DNA of 64,000 bases, taken from Berberis thunbergii (Eukaryota; Streptophyta; Magnoliopsida; Ranunculales; Berberidaceae). Below are positions 23,376 to 56,700 of the stretch, piece after piece. The notes beneath the pieces are model-generated. The model saw nothing but the letters and a program-made list of their open reading frames with translations, was not told the DNA's origin and searched no databases. The stretch lies in assembly GCA_003290165.1 (NCBI GenBank), contig QNQO01008316.1:248001-312000 (forward strand), read 5' to 3'. The first letter of the stretch is position 1. Every line of letters begins with the position of its first letter. Both the position numbers and the translations under genes were made by a program.

Positions 23376-23470
23376 TCACTACCCCCACTACCACTACCAC
23401 TACCACTACCACTACCACTATAATACAACCACCACTATTACCACCACCATCACCACCACCATAACACAAC
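23376..23470. repeat. CCACTA/CCACCA microsatellite tract
   Basis: Seven or so perfect ccacta(c) hexamer-like units at about 23382-23421 are followed by imperfect CCACCA/TCACCA triplets. Thr/Pro/His-like or Val/Gly-like frames over this tract are composition artefacts. Confidence 0.85.
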
Positions 23471-24590
23471 AATCACCATCACCCCCAACCACCACATTAA
23501 TACCAACATGATGACAACTATCATGCCACAATTTACTCCCACGACCATTATCGCCACAACAATTGCTACTATTTTTTGCAACCACATCAATCACAAAATC
23601 AACCTCCACTTCCCCTATTGGCATCACAGTCAACACAAATGTCATCGCATAATACGAATGTTTGATCATTTGAAAAGTTAATTTCAATGACACAACCAAA
23701 CATCATGAAAAGTTTTAGGGAAAATGAAAGTCCCTGAAATTTTAATTTGATAATCTTTTTTTCCTTGAATATTTATTTTCTGTAAAACAAATGGCACCTA
23801 AAAAATACGATTGTTTGACACCACAATTTCCCATACCTAACATCACGATTTCCCCTCTTTGACACCACAATCCCCTACCTTTCTATCCCACATCAATTAT
23901 TTTTTGACACAACCAATTCTTTGTGCGTTTTCTTCTCTATAGAACAACAACAACAATAGCAGTACTATCACTGCCACCCTCGCCGTCGTCGCTTTTCTCA
24001 CCCCACCGTGTTGCTCACTTGCCCTTTTTCATTTTTCTCACTTCTTTATCTTTTCTTCTCATCAACATCAGGTTGCAATAATGAAAACAACAACAACAAC
24101 TATTGTCGCCCTCTTCGCACCACCATTGCTGTCGCTAGTTGCTGCAACTACTTTTGTTGATAAGAAAACAACGACCCGCTTTTGAGAAGAAAAAAGACGA
24201 GAAAAAGAAAGAAAAGAAGGGAGAGGTGTGGGAGGTGCGATGTAGGGCATTAGCGGTAGTAGTAGTGATGTTGTTGTTCCCACTTGCAGTTGGGAAGAGA
24301 TCGCATAAGGAGAATAAGAGAAGAGATGAGGAGAGAGAGGGGAACAAACTTTTATTGGTGGTGTACATAAGTAGGTTAAAATAACTAAAAAAATGGAGTG
24401 ATAATGTCAAGAGGGAAATTAGCGGTGTCAAACAGTCGCACCTTAGGAAAATATATGAGCATATTCGAAAGTGAAGAAATGGAAAATAAGGAGGCATATT
24501 CTTGATTTTACATTTGAGACCAAAGCAAGGCTAAAAATAAAGGAATATTTTTTTGAAAAAATAGAAAATGAAATTCCCGCGAGTGAAAAG
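23471..24590. other. Intergenic region upstream of the NDR kinase, triplet-rich
   Basis: Contains CAACAACAA-rich patches (23940-24130) and purine-rich sequence (24180-24340). 'tttgacaccacaa' repeats (23815, 23860) and a reverse-oriented 'gtgtcaaac' at 24426 suggest a decayed DNA element of about 0.6 kb. The kinase promoter should lie in the right part, but no clear TATA box was assigned. Confidence 0.35.
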
Positions 24591-24599
24591 AGGGAAGGT

Positions 24600-46659
<22,060 letters not shown>

Positions 46660-48096
46660 CCTATACTAAATCTACACCATCAATCTGCTTCAATCCATAG
46701 ATTCTAGTGATTTACTAGTAGTCGGGTTATTTCGTCAGCCACTGTTTCAGCACAATTTCCACTGCTGTTCATGGCAGGGTAAAGGCAAATAGGCAAAAAA
46801 AAATGTTGTTGGTTGCATAGCTAAGTGGCTCTGCTCCTGAATTGCTTCAATCTCGTTATGCTGGCTTTACTGAAATTACATTTCAATTCTTTTACTAATG
46901 ATATGTAACTTTATAGTGGTTTTCTGAGGATTTTCACAATTTTTTATTGGCATAGGGAATGGAGGGGAATATGCAAAGGGAAGTGTTGTTATTGTTTAAC
47001 CATTGTAGGCAACAATACATTGTAAAATCAAGAAATAAAACTTCTTGTCAAATGATTTACGGATTATGGTGGGATTGTTATGTTAATCTTATCTGGAAGG
47101 AAATTTTCATTAAAGGAACTTACAAATCATAACATCCTCTGTTCAATGGGTACTTTTATCATCTTTATGTATTTGGGAAATTTTTTTTTTGTCATGCACA
47201 GCTGATTGTGCTCCGTATTTTGCTTTTTAAAAGAATGATTCAAGTCGCAAAGTATACCTGCAATGCATAACTGTTCTTCCATGGCCTGATCTGGTTACTG
47301 ATGCTTACACTTTAAGCAACCGATTTTTCTTCAAAATTAAATCAACAGAGCAGGGATGGAGCATGAGCCCCTTTCTAGCTTGTGTAAATCGATGAAATGG
47401 AAAGTTTATATTTTTTTGTCTTAGATAATACTCAGTTGAGACCTCCAATGAGTGTGAAAATCAATTTAGCCCTTATGTTCTAATTGGTTGACAAACTTGC
47501 ATCCTACCCCAATTCTGGGGTAAATTTTTGTTTTCACAAGTTCTTTGAATAATAAATCTCTCTTGTTGTCCTTTTTCATGTGTTTATCCATGGGAATTTC
47601 CGTGTACGTTCAGAGTGTAGTTGTACTATTGGCACTCACCGGTATATGTTGTAGTCCCATACTTCTTGCTGCAGTTTGATATGTGGTTAGGGTTGCCCAG
47701 TCTAAAAGCTCGAGCTTTCAGAGAGAGTGACATTCGAAGTCAAGATTTTGTAAAGTGCACCAAGATCTCTTGATAAACACTTGCATATATCCTTGGCATT
47801 CTGAAATTCTAAATTCTAACCAAGCATCTCTTTGCTATGCCTGATTAGCCGGCACTTCCTAGTCTGATCCTCCCTAACTACCTGTCAAACAACCTCTACA
47901 AGAGCAATGGTATCCGAGGTAAAATTTTCTTATTTTGCAATAGATTGAATTCGACTTGATAGAACATGAAAACTGATGAGCTTGAGTGACTTCCATCAAT
48001 GAAAAATTAGGTGACCTCGAAGAATTTTGTAAAGGAAAGATTATGACATATTTTTTTTGTTTTGTTAAACAAATAAATTATCACATCTATTACAGA
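46660..48096 (+). other. NDR kinase 3' UTR, then intergenic DNA
   Basis: The sequence after the TAA at 46657-46659 runs to an AATAAA at 47034-47039, preceded by 'tgtaaaatca', a reasonable poly(A) region. From about 47100 to 48096 only AT-rich intergenic sequence is seen. Confidence 0.5.
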
Positions 48097-48097
48097 A

Positions 48098-48150
48098 ATT
48101 CAAGGGGGCGAGGGAACGCGTGAGGTGGCACCACCCTTGCTCCCTAGAAT
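48098..48150. repeat. Short foldback at the left edge of the copia element
   Basis: ATTCAAGGGGGCGAGGG faces CCTTGCTCCCTAGAAT, so the arms are complementary with a few mismatches around 'gtgaggtggcacca', text that also occurs at the start of the copia LTR. It looks like a tiny relative of the ATTCTAGGG MITE family inserted at or in the LTR edge. Confidence 0.45.
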
Positions 48151-49039
48151 GTGGTGGCACCACCACCTCTAGCATGGCGTGTGGATGCCCACCTCTTAAG
48201 CACCTATGGCTTAAGACATGTTGATTCACTGTTGTAAAAGCTTGAGGTGGCACCGCCACCCTTGCATGGGTGTGGATGTCCCGGTCATGTTACTTTCACA
48301 TGCTTATAAATAGGCTAAATTCACTTGTATACAAAGATATAGAAAATGAGAGATCAAAGGCTTGTTTATACGTTTTCAGTATTTTCTTCCCTTAGTTTAT
48401 TTCATAACGTTATCAGTACGCACAATTCTGACTAATGAGTGTCGTTATTTACTCTAGCTTTCTTTTCAATCCGAGCTTTTTTATGTATGTATCTCTAACT
48501 CAAGTTAATTTCACATTGACTTGATTTGATCATCAATATATGATTTAATGATGTGATTATTTGATTTGTGTTGTGATTATTGCATATGTAATGTCACACA
48601 TGGCATATGTAACCATAATACATCCTGATTCATTTTAGTATAAGTCCCATTATATTGTATATTTTGATTTTGGTTTGTTAAAAGATGATATTATTAGTCT
48701 GTATGGTGGTTTTCCTAATAAATACCACTAAGAAACCTTGTTTCATGATTTTATTCTTTAAACATGTATGTGCACATAATTTTTAAATGTGAATTATATA
48801 AAATTGATGGATATTAGTATTTACTAAAATATCATGCAAGTTGTATTTGCATAACAGCTATTAAATTGCTACACATAATTAAAAATGTTCCCGAAGTTAT
48901 GGGGCTATTTTGCCAAGTGGGTCCATAACCATGGTTTCCAGTGCACGAGATTGTACTCTTCAAAATTTTCATATGCTTTGACTAAAGTTTTCACATATAA
49001 GTATATTACAATTACTTATACACTTATACAATACTTAGT

Positions 49040-49145
49040 GTATGTGATTTTGTTCACATGCTTATACACACATACAGTATTTAGTGTATGTATGTATGTA
49101 TGTATGTATGTATGTATGTATAAGCATGTGAACAAAATCACATAC
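49040..49145. repeat. Perfect 27-bp inverted repeat around a TATG microsatellite
   Basis: Left arm gtatgtgattttgttcacat + gcttata (49040-49066) is exactly complementary to the right arm at 49119-49145. The loop contains cacacatacag and nine or so TATG units (49086-49120). Complementarity of ACATAC to GTATGT extends the stem imperfectly. Either a microsatellite-bearing palindrome or a small foldback element. Confidence 0.9.
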
Positions 49146-49188
49146 CGTGAGTAAGTCAATGATACTTGTAATTTTTCATTATTAAATG

Positions 49189-49255
49189 GGTGTTGACCTC
49201 TAGGTCGCCCAGTTGATAGATTATGGGATCCTTAAAAACCCAGCTTGCCTTTAAA
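49189..49255 (+). mobile_element. SINE 3' fragment
   Basis: The text 'aggtcgcccagttgatagattatgggatcc' plus 'cagcttgcctttaaaaaaaa' matches the 3' half of the SINE at 38264-38434 (minus): GTAGGTCGCACC, TTGATAAGTTATGGGATCC, CAGCTTGTTTTCC, A run. 5'-truncated. Confidence 0.65.
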
Positions 49256-49522
49256 AAAAATAGTAAATATTAGACACAGATGGCTATGATGTGCATTATT
49301 GCTTAGGAGTAAATACTAGTAGTTTTCATTCAACCAATTAATATCTTATTTTGGCCAATTTTGTGTATACTGTTAGATTTTCGGATCAAGACAAAAATCA
49401 TCAACAAATCTAGTTTCAGATGTGATGACCTTTCATATAGAAACCTAAAATTTCATTTATTTTTTTGCTTGAAAATTTTGCCCAACTAATACATGTATAT
49501 TATTATGCATGTTTTCTCATAG

Positions 49523-50477
49523 ATGTCAAACCTTGCAAAACTTAAGTTTCAAACCCTTGTCGTTAATGGAGGAAATTTTATATCATGACATCTTAATGCT
49601 AAAATTTATTTGCAAGTTAAGAAATTAGGTGATGTAATTAAATAAGAAAATATAGTATCTGTAAAAGATAACCATTTACATTCATTTTATTTTCTTACGA
49701 CACCATATTTATGATGACCTTAAAAATGAATAACTCACGAGGAAAATCCTTAATCTTGTGGAGGTCCTTAAAGGACAGATATGATCATCAGAATGCGGTC
49801 ATACACCCTCTTTCCTAGAATGAATGGTTAAATTTGATATTTCAATATTTTAAAATGATGTCAGACTATAATTTTACAATGTTCAATATTGTTTCTAGTC
49901 TTAAGTTTTGTTGAGAAAATGTGACAGATGTTTAGTTGATTGAGAAAATTTTATCTATCTTTCATTCATCAAGTGTGCTCCTGCAGCAGCAATATTGAGA
50001 ACGTTATTCTAAATTAGTGATTTGTCTCATTGTAGTAGAAGAAGATGCTAAGGTTTTAATGAAAAATCATAATGTCATATCACCTAGTTCCATGGCATTT
50101 TCAGAAGCAAATGCCAACTATAGCTTTCAAAGAGCTCAAGACAAGAGACGTGACAAGAATAAATAGTCTAGAAAAGGTGGTAACTCAGAAAGATGTAGCC
50201 ACAATGATCACTCCAGCAGAGGTGGTTATAACAATTACTCTAGCAGAGGTGGTTACCTTAGTAGAGGTCATCAAAACACTTACGCAAATGGTTTGAACCT
50301 TCTGCTCGAGACAATGATAAAATTCCTGCAAAGAATACTGATAATCCTTCTAGGGATAATACTTGTCATAGATGTAGTAAGCATGGACATTTGTTACATG
50401 TTTGTCATGCACCAAAAGAGGCAGTAGATAAATGTCGAGCTTCCATTAAAATCAAAGAGACAAATTTGATGCAATGA
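49523..50477 (+). pseudogene. copia gag remnant with zinc knuckle
   Basis: Starts MSNLAKLKFQTLVVNGGNFI at 49523, the typical opening of plant copia gag proteins (normally M-S-N-L-.-K-L-.-F-.-.-L-.-.-.-G-.-N-Y). Stops appear within 25 codons and a long frame-broken middle follows. An Arg/Ser-rich stretch comes next, then CHRCSKHGHLLHVCHAPKEA at about 50361-50420, a complete C-x2-C-x4-H-x4-C knuckle. The frame stops at about 50477. The zinc knuckle is intact although the rest is not. Confidence 0.8.
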
Positions 50478-50716
50478 GAAGATATAGTAATACATTTGAA
50501 CATCCAGTTACTGTTATTCACTTGGACTCTTCTGACTTTTTTCAAGATGTTGACAAAGCATCTTTGTAATGCTAGGTTTTGATTTCACCTTGTAAAATCT
50601 TCATTTAAAAAAAAGTGTTTCTCCTATTTGCAAATTATATTTAAGATGTGCACATATTATTTAAACTTATATATAGTTTGATAGATATTTACTAGATTGA
50701 TATATTTTTTGACTAC

Positions 50717-51001
50717 ATGTATGTTTACTTGGATCATGATATGCCAATATTGGATGATGATACATGTTTGATTAATAGTGTCACTACATATATAATACTA
50801 AAAAGTGACAAAATTTTCTCATCACTAGACATTAAAACACAAAAATTGTCTACCATAGCTGGGCCTATGCAAATCAATGAAGGCTATGGTAGAGTGCACG
50901 TGATGTTACCAGATGATACCCATTTATTTTTTCAAAATGCGATATATTCAAGCAGTTACACAAGAAACTTACTCAATTTTAAAGATATATGCTTAAATTA
51001 A
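50717..51001 (+). pseudogene. copia protease remnant
   Basis: An open frame reads DDDTCLINSVTTYIILKSDK, then LSTIAGPMQINEGYGRVHV, LPDDTHLFFQNAIYSSSYTR and NLLNFKDI. This matches the plant copia protease region (normally C-L-.-D-S-.-T-T-H-T-I-L...). The catalytic Asp position is Asn here (INSVTT), so the enzyme is dead though the frame is open. Followed by the pre-integrase segment. Confidence 0.75.
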
Positions 51002-51003
51002 TA

Positions 51004-51765
51004 TTATATTGAAAACTAATGAAGGGAGCAAAGAATATTTATGCATCATATCTAGTGTTGGAAGTCATAAGCTCACACTAGAAAAATTCTCAATTGTCTC
51101 CTTAGGACTATATAGTATAACCATTGGAACTGTTAAATCATATGTTATTTTACGTCAGAAGTTTAAGGCACGTCACAAATTCATTGACCCACACACTTTG
51201 CTTATTTGACATGACATTGAAGAAAATTTTAGAGAACTCTAATATTCATTCATTAGCACACACTCAACTTCACATTCATAGTGGATACTCATGTATTCTT
51301 TGTTCACAAGATAAACTTATTACTAGACCACATCCTCTCAACATTGCTACCAAGTCGTCATAATTCTTAAGAGAATACAAGGCGACATTTGTGGACAAAT
51401 TTTCCTGCTAGTGCACATTTTAGATATTACATGATTTTAATAGAAACTTCCACTAGATGATATTATATGTGTCTTCTTTCCACTCGTCTTCTTGCTTTTG
51501 CCAAATTCCTAGGATAAACTATTATTAAACCAAGGTCTAATTCTCAGACCATCATATCAAGTCTATTCGACTTGGTAATACAACAGAATTTACTTCACAA
51601 GTATTTAATGATTTTTGCTCATCAATAGGGATTGATGTTGAACATTCAATCCCATATGTACATCCATCGAATGGTTTAGTGGAATCTGGAATTAGGCATA
51701 TACAACTAGTTATTGATCAACCGACTACAATATATGAAGATAATATTGCATTTATTGTTTAAATA
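51004..51765 (+). pseudogene. copia pre-integrase and integrase remnant
   Basis: Pre-integrase blocks are CSQDKLITRPHPLNIATKSS and, after a stop, RRIQGDICG (about 51370-51400). Later fragments include RLGNTTEFTSQVFNDFC-like text (about 51573-51620), where D-N-A-G-E-F is expected, and GIDVEHSIPYVHPSNGLVES (about 51630-51690). Multiple stops interrupt it. The catalytic D-D-E residues are only partly recognisable. Confidence 0.7.
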
Positions 51766-51977
51766 CAAGAATGTTTCATCAAAGGAAATCGAACAAAACA
51801 CATTCCATTAAAGTTCTTCTACGCACATGAACTTTAGAGGTTATATGATTAAAGTCAAACATATTTGATCAAGTGACAACTTTGCAAATCTCTTCACCAA
51901 AGCACTTCCTAAATTAACATTTCAGAAATTAATTTACAAAGTTGGTATGCGTCGGCTTAATCATCAAAGTAATTAAA
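51720..51977 (+). pseudogene. copia RNase H C-terminal remnant joined to integrase
   Basis: TTIYEDNIAFIV, stop, KGNRTKHIPLKFFYAHEL, then NFANLFTKALPKLTFQKLIY and KVGMRRLNHQSN with a stop. These are the last blocks of copia RNase H (YEDN, KGDRTKHI, NLADLFTKALP, GMR.L). They follow directly on the integrase text at about 51700, so about 2 kb with the reverse transcriptase and most of RNase H has been deleted. Confidence 0.8.
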
Positions 51978-52556
51978 GTTTTAATATCATGAAGTTGAGT
52001 CATTATCAAGGGGAGTATCTAGAAGTATACTCAAATAGGACTATCCGAAAATATGCTACATTAGTATTGAGCGTGTTGTACTTTCTTTTTTTTCCCTTCG
52101 ATATGATTTTATCCCACTGGATTTTCATGACAAGGTTTTAACGAAACAACATTATGCGCACCCGCTATATTCCTAAAGGATGTTGTACTTTATTTTTCAT
52201 CCAAGTTTTTTTCACTGGGTTTTCTAACAATGTTTACACGAGGCAATACCTTAAAATAATGGTCATCCAAGGGAAGTGTTGTAACAATTGAGGTGGCACC
52301 ATCGCCTCTTGCTTGGTATGTGTGGATGTTCACCTCTTAAGTATCGCATGCTTAAGACATGTTGAAGCACTTTTATTTAAGCTTGAGGTGATACCACCAC
52401 CCTTTGCAATGTTGTGGATGTCCACTTCATGATACTTTCACATGCCTATAAATAAGCTAAATTTACTTGTATACAACAGTACATAAAATGATAATCATAC
52501 AGGGATCAAACTCTTGTTTATGCGTTTATAGTATTAGCTTCCCTTAGTTTTTATCA

Positions 52557-53190
52557 CAAAGGAAAATTTATGATCCAAAACAATAGTTGATTTAATATTA
52601 TTCAGCAAAATTGTATTTTTAGAAGGTGTATAGGAATTTGATTCTATTTCTCACACGAAATTTCTAACCAAACGGACCGAAAGTAGAGGGCGTGTTTGGT
52701 ACTCAATTGAATGTGTTCGACCATTGTAATGGTAATGGTTTAAGTTATTCCTTTGTTTGATTGGATATAAAAACGACGTAATGAAAATGACTATTAAAAA
52801 TTTCATTGTAATGGGCATTTTTTCTCAAAACTCTATAAATGCTCTATTGTAATGATTAGCAGTCCATTTGTCTTATTTGCTCTCTTTACCTAATGTATAC
52901 GCCTCCTTACCCACCATAGATATAAAATTCATGGTTATAAGGTAAAAACAGATATCATTCACATTTTATCGAGTAACAAAACACAGTAACATTTCCATTC
53001 CCCATTCCTATGAGTAACCCGCTCAAGTAGCCCGGTCACTGTTCGGACCCTCTCATACACTTGTCAGAGGGAGGGTATTTGCCACGTGAATGACCCTCAA
53101 GAAAGGACTCCTCAGAGCGACCCTCAAGACTCGCATGAGCCTCCTCGTCAGAGCGACCTCCTCTCCTCAGAGCCTCTAAAAAACAAGCTC
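52557..53190. other. Intergenic / promoter region of SF3b5, with a DNA-element remnant
   Basis: From about 52688 (gggcgtgtttggtactcaattg) to about 53020 the sequence looks like a decayed non-autonomous DNA element, but a matching right end is not clear. From 53030 to 53190 it is GC-richer, with 'gagcgacc' and 'ctcctcagag' repeated. This is probably the proximal promoter and transcription start area of SF3b5. Confidence 0.4.
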
Positions 53191-53709
53191 TTCTCTCCAA
53201 CGCTCTTCTCAAAAAAAAGACCCAAAAGCTCTAAATTCTTCTCTTCTTAGATTCTTCTCTGGTTCTTCGTCTTCAATTCTTCTCTGGTTCTCAAAAGTTC
53301 GTTGCTCGTTGCTTCGATCAAAGTTCTTTCTTTGGTTCAAAGCTAAGTTCTTCTCTAGACGCGTTGCTCTTCGATTTCGTCTTCAAAACCAAGATCTAGG
53401 GGTGATTGTAAGAGTTTGTTGCTCTTCACTTCGATTTCGTCTTCGAAACCAAATCTAGGGTTTCCAGATCTAGGGTTTTGTCCCAACTCTCTCAGGTGAC
53501 ACCCTTCTTCTCCATGTTGCTCATCTAAGTAGTATGGCTTGATGTTTTGGTATGTATATTATTTCGATTTTTTTTGCTTCAAGTTTTCTGTTTTTAATTT
53601 TTTTTCACTTCTTCTCTCCAAGATTGAGAGAAACTAGGGTTCGTTTGCACTTAAAAAACTTTAGGGCTCAGAGTTTTCACTTCTGTTGCGAGAAGAAGAA
53701 TAAGACATC

Positions 53710-56700
53710 ATGCAGGTATTGCCCTCCAAATATCTTTAATTTCTTGTTTTCTTTCTCTTGATATTGATATTGATATTGATGTACGCTAACTAAGAGAGAT
53801 TTTTTAATCGAATTTCCTTTAGTTTATAGAAATTAAGTGTGTTTTTGTTTAGGGAATACCAAAAAATAGGTTTGAGGGGATAATAACAATGCAAGCAGCA
53901 ACAACACCTTGGTTTTCTTTGTCGAAATCATCTCAATTGCAATGGTGTTCAAGGAGATAACCTAGCTGATATACTGTACTAGATAAAAACTACGATTAAA
54001 AACCCAAAATTAGCCTTGGTCGATTTGCAGAACCTTTTGACGTTTGATACAAGTTATTACTTATATGGCTATTAAAATTGTAAACGGCGTAAGATTGCCT
54101 TGCCAATTTACTTATAGGTCGCAGTGATTTGGAGGTTTGTTCTAAAATTAGGTTATAAGGGGTATCTTGACAACCAAGGATGGAACATACTGAATTCGTG
54201 ACTGACAGAAACTATTTAGGGATCAAACTTTGGTTGTGTATGGACATTTGAATGTTGTTTAGTTCATCTAACAAAGGGAATAAATTAGGGGTGGGCATGG
54301 TCCAGGATTGGGCTTATACGGGACCAAAACGGTCCAAGTTTGTAGTATTTTTTTTTTTTTTTTTCTGTTCCAGTTGAACCGAGACAGAACCATGCCATCT
54401 CGATTCATTTTTTATTTATTTTTTTCAAATCAAACTTTGTGATTCATTCCAGGCATGATATAGCCTTCACTCTCTTCCCAAAACCTCTCTTAAATCACCC
54501 TTCACTCTCACTCATCTCTGTATTTGTTCTGGTCTCATTCTTCTGTTTCTTCGCAACTCAGCACAGCTCTTCAGGAGAGCCATCACCACCACCTTTGATG
54601 GCCTTTGAGATCGAACCCGGATCTGGGTTTGCTTTGGCTGAGATGAACTGAAATGGGGTTGTGAGGAAGATGAAGACGAGAAGGTGAGATTGTGATTGAG
54701 ATGCCCACTTTCTGTTTGATTTTGAGGTCATAAAGTGGGGGGTTTGGGAAAGCAGCCATTGCAAGTGACCTTTGGAGGAATGAATTAATAATGAACATGG
54801 CAAAGGATGAATGGATGAGTAAGGCTGATTGACTATTAGATGTGATTATTAAATGAGGTGTATGTAGTTGAAACTGAATCTACTGGTCTGGTAAAACAGA
54901 AGAAGAGGTAGGAAAGCACGAACATATGCGTGTAGGGGTATTGGGACAACGCAGCACATTAATCAAGATGGTGTGTTGTCGCATCAAATGTCCTTTTCCC
55001 TTCATTAAAAAAACTGTCTTTTTCCCTTGGTGTCTTGGTCATTGAAGCTTACTTGCTCATAAAGAAAAAGTTACAGAATCTATGCTTTGAGATTAAAATT
55101 AGTTTTCCTTAATTAACTCTTGATCAAAATACAGCTTCCCATGTCCTTTCCTTTCAAGGTTACCACCCATATGACATTAATCAAAATGTCAAACCCCATA
55201 CGTGTAGGTAGACAAGTTGTTGACTAAACTACACTAGCCAAGACCCAATTCATTGGATGAACTCCATTTCTCAATAGTTGACCTTTTGGAGAGCTTATTT
55301 AGAGTTTTGTCTTCTAGAACAAGAGAAGAAGATCAATTAAGCTCTGTTTAGATTGCGAAACTAATCAACAAGAAGGAGAAATCAGTGGAAAAGATCAAAT
55401 GGGAAGGAAGCTGATTGGTCTACTGGTTGGAGTACTTGGTACAACAATAACATTCTCTGCATACTGGCCTTGGTCTCTTTCACCCAATGCATCGGAATTG
55501 GTTTTCTGGTTCTTAAGTTTGGTCTCCTTGTTAAGGAAGGTCTTATTTTCCTCTGATTGATTCAACTTAGCTCTTCTTATGATCAGTGATGTTATTTGTA
55601 ACAGATTATCATTGGTTTTAGATTATAATCATAGGTAAATGTTTTATGTACGATACAGTTTTTCAAATATAAAAGAGAAAACTGTACTTATACTTGCATG
55701 TTCTCTTCTCAAATTTTAGTTTTGTCAAATTAGATGATGTCTTGGACTAAATGGTGAATCAGGGTGGTTTTGAGGTTCAGAAACTCAAAATCAGGGCGAA
55801 GAAGAAGGAACAGCAGCAGCAGAAGGCATTCTTGGTGAAGGATGTGCAGGAAAAAGAAGCACAACAGATGAAGATGGGTTGGGTTCTGTAAATGCTACAG
55901 TAACCGAGATGGATCAGGACAGTTTGGGACTGAATTGTTGGAAACTGGTTCCATCCCAATTCAAATCGGTTCGGAACTGGGATGAAAATAGCAAAAACTG
56001 GTTGGTCCCTGATCCAACCGGTCCGGGTCGACTGGGTCGGGACCAACATTCTTGCCCACCCCTAGTATAAATCACCTATAACAGTCTTGAGTTCCGAATG
56101 AAAGGCCTTACTCTAATCTATCCCCTTATAGAGGAGGATATTCAAACCTCACCAAGCCTCCCTTGTATGCGGGTATAGGTCTGCCACAGATAATGGGATA
56201 GCATGAAAACTAATCCATTATATCTCGATTTGATGATATCAAAGGCTAAAGAGTTACTTTCTTTTTCAAGATTCACATTGCTATTTTGATGCCCTTGTAG
56301 GAAATTGGATGTAGCCCGCTCCAAAACTTGGCCTCATCTTCCGATTTCAGTCATCACAAATTTAATATTGGATTTTTTTTTTCCTTTTTGAAAGTTCCTT
56401 CCCAAAGAGTATTCCTTTAATATACTAATATTTTTTAGTCTAGCTCAGAGTAGTCATATTTATGGTTAATTATTATATGTCACACTTTATATATATCTCA
56501 AGCATTTTCAATTTCCACATGCTAATTCCTTCTCTTATTTCGATGCAGGCTAGTGACAGGTTTAATATTAATTCCCAGCTTGAGCATCTTCAAGCTAAAT
56601 ATGTTGGAACTGGGCATGCTGATATGAACAGATTTGAGTGGGCAGTGAACATTCAGCGTGACAGCTATGCTTCCTATGTTGGCCATTATCCCATGCTAGC

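Larger units (their letters stand above)
48405..49522. other. Copia leader region with later insertions
   Basis: More than 1 kb between the 5' LTR and the gag start, longer than usual for copia leaders. It contains a perfect-arm hairpin (49040-49145) and a SINE 3' fragment (49189-49255). The rest is AT-rich with no gene. Confidence 0.5.
48151..52556 (+). mobile_element. Ty1/copia retrotransposon lacking reverse transcriptase
   Basis: LTRs at about 48151-48404 and 52277-52556 share 'gtggatg..cacctcttaag', 'cttaagacatgttga', 'gtggatgtcc', 'actttcacatgc.tataaata', 'cttgtatacaa' and 'cttcccttagtttt'. After the 5' LTR comes a 'gttatcag' primer-site-like sequence (48409-48416), and before the 3' LTR the purine tract aagggaag. 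Between them, in order, lie gag, protease, integrase and the end of RNase H. The reverse transcriptase is missing. TATA-like tataaata boxes sit in both LTRs. The first bases of the 5' LTR are obscured by the small foldback. Confidence 0.85.

Noticed and set aside
23418..23699. Val/Gly-rich minus-strand protein of 93 aa
   Set aside because: Its C-terminal half is only the translated CCACTA/CCACCA microsatellite.
54439..54803. Small ORFs on both strands inside the second hAT element
   Set aside because: CT-rich leader-like DNA; no conserved sequence, possibly captured UTR, not a gene by itself.
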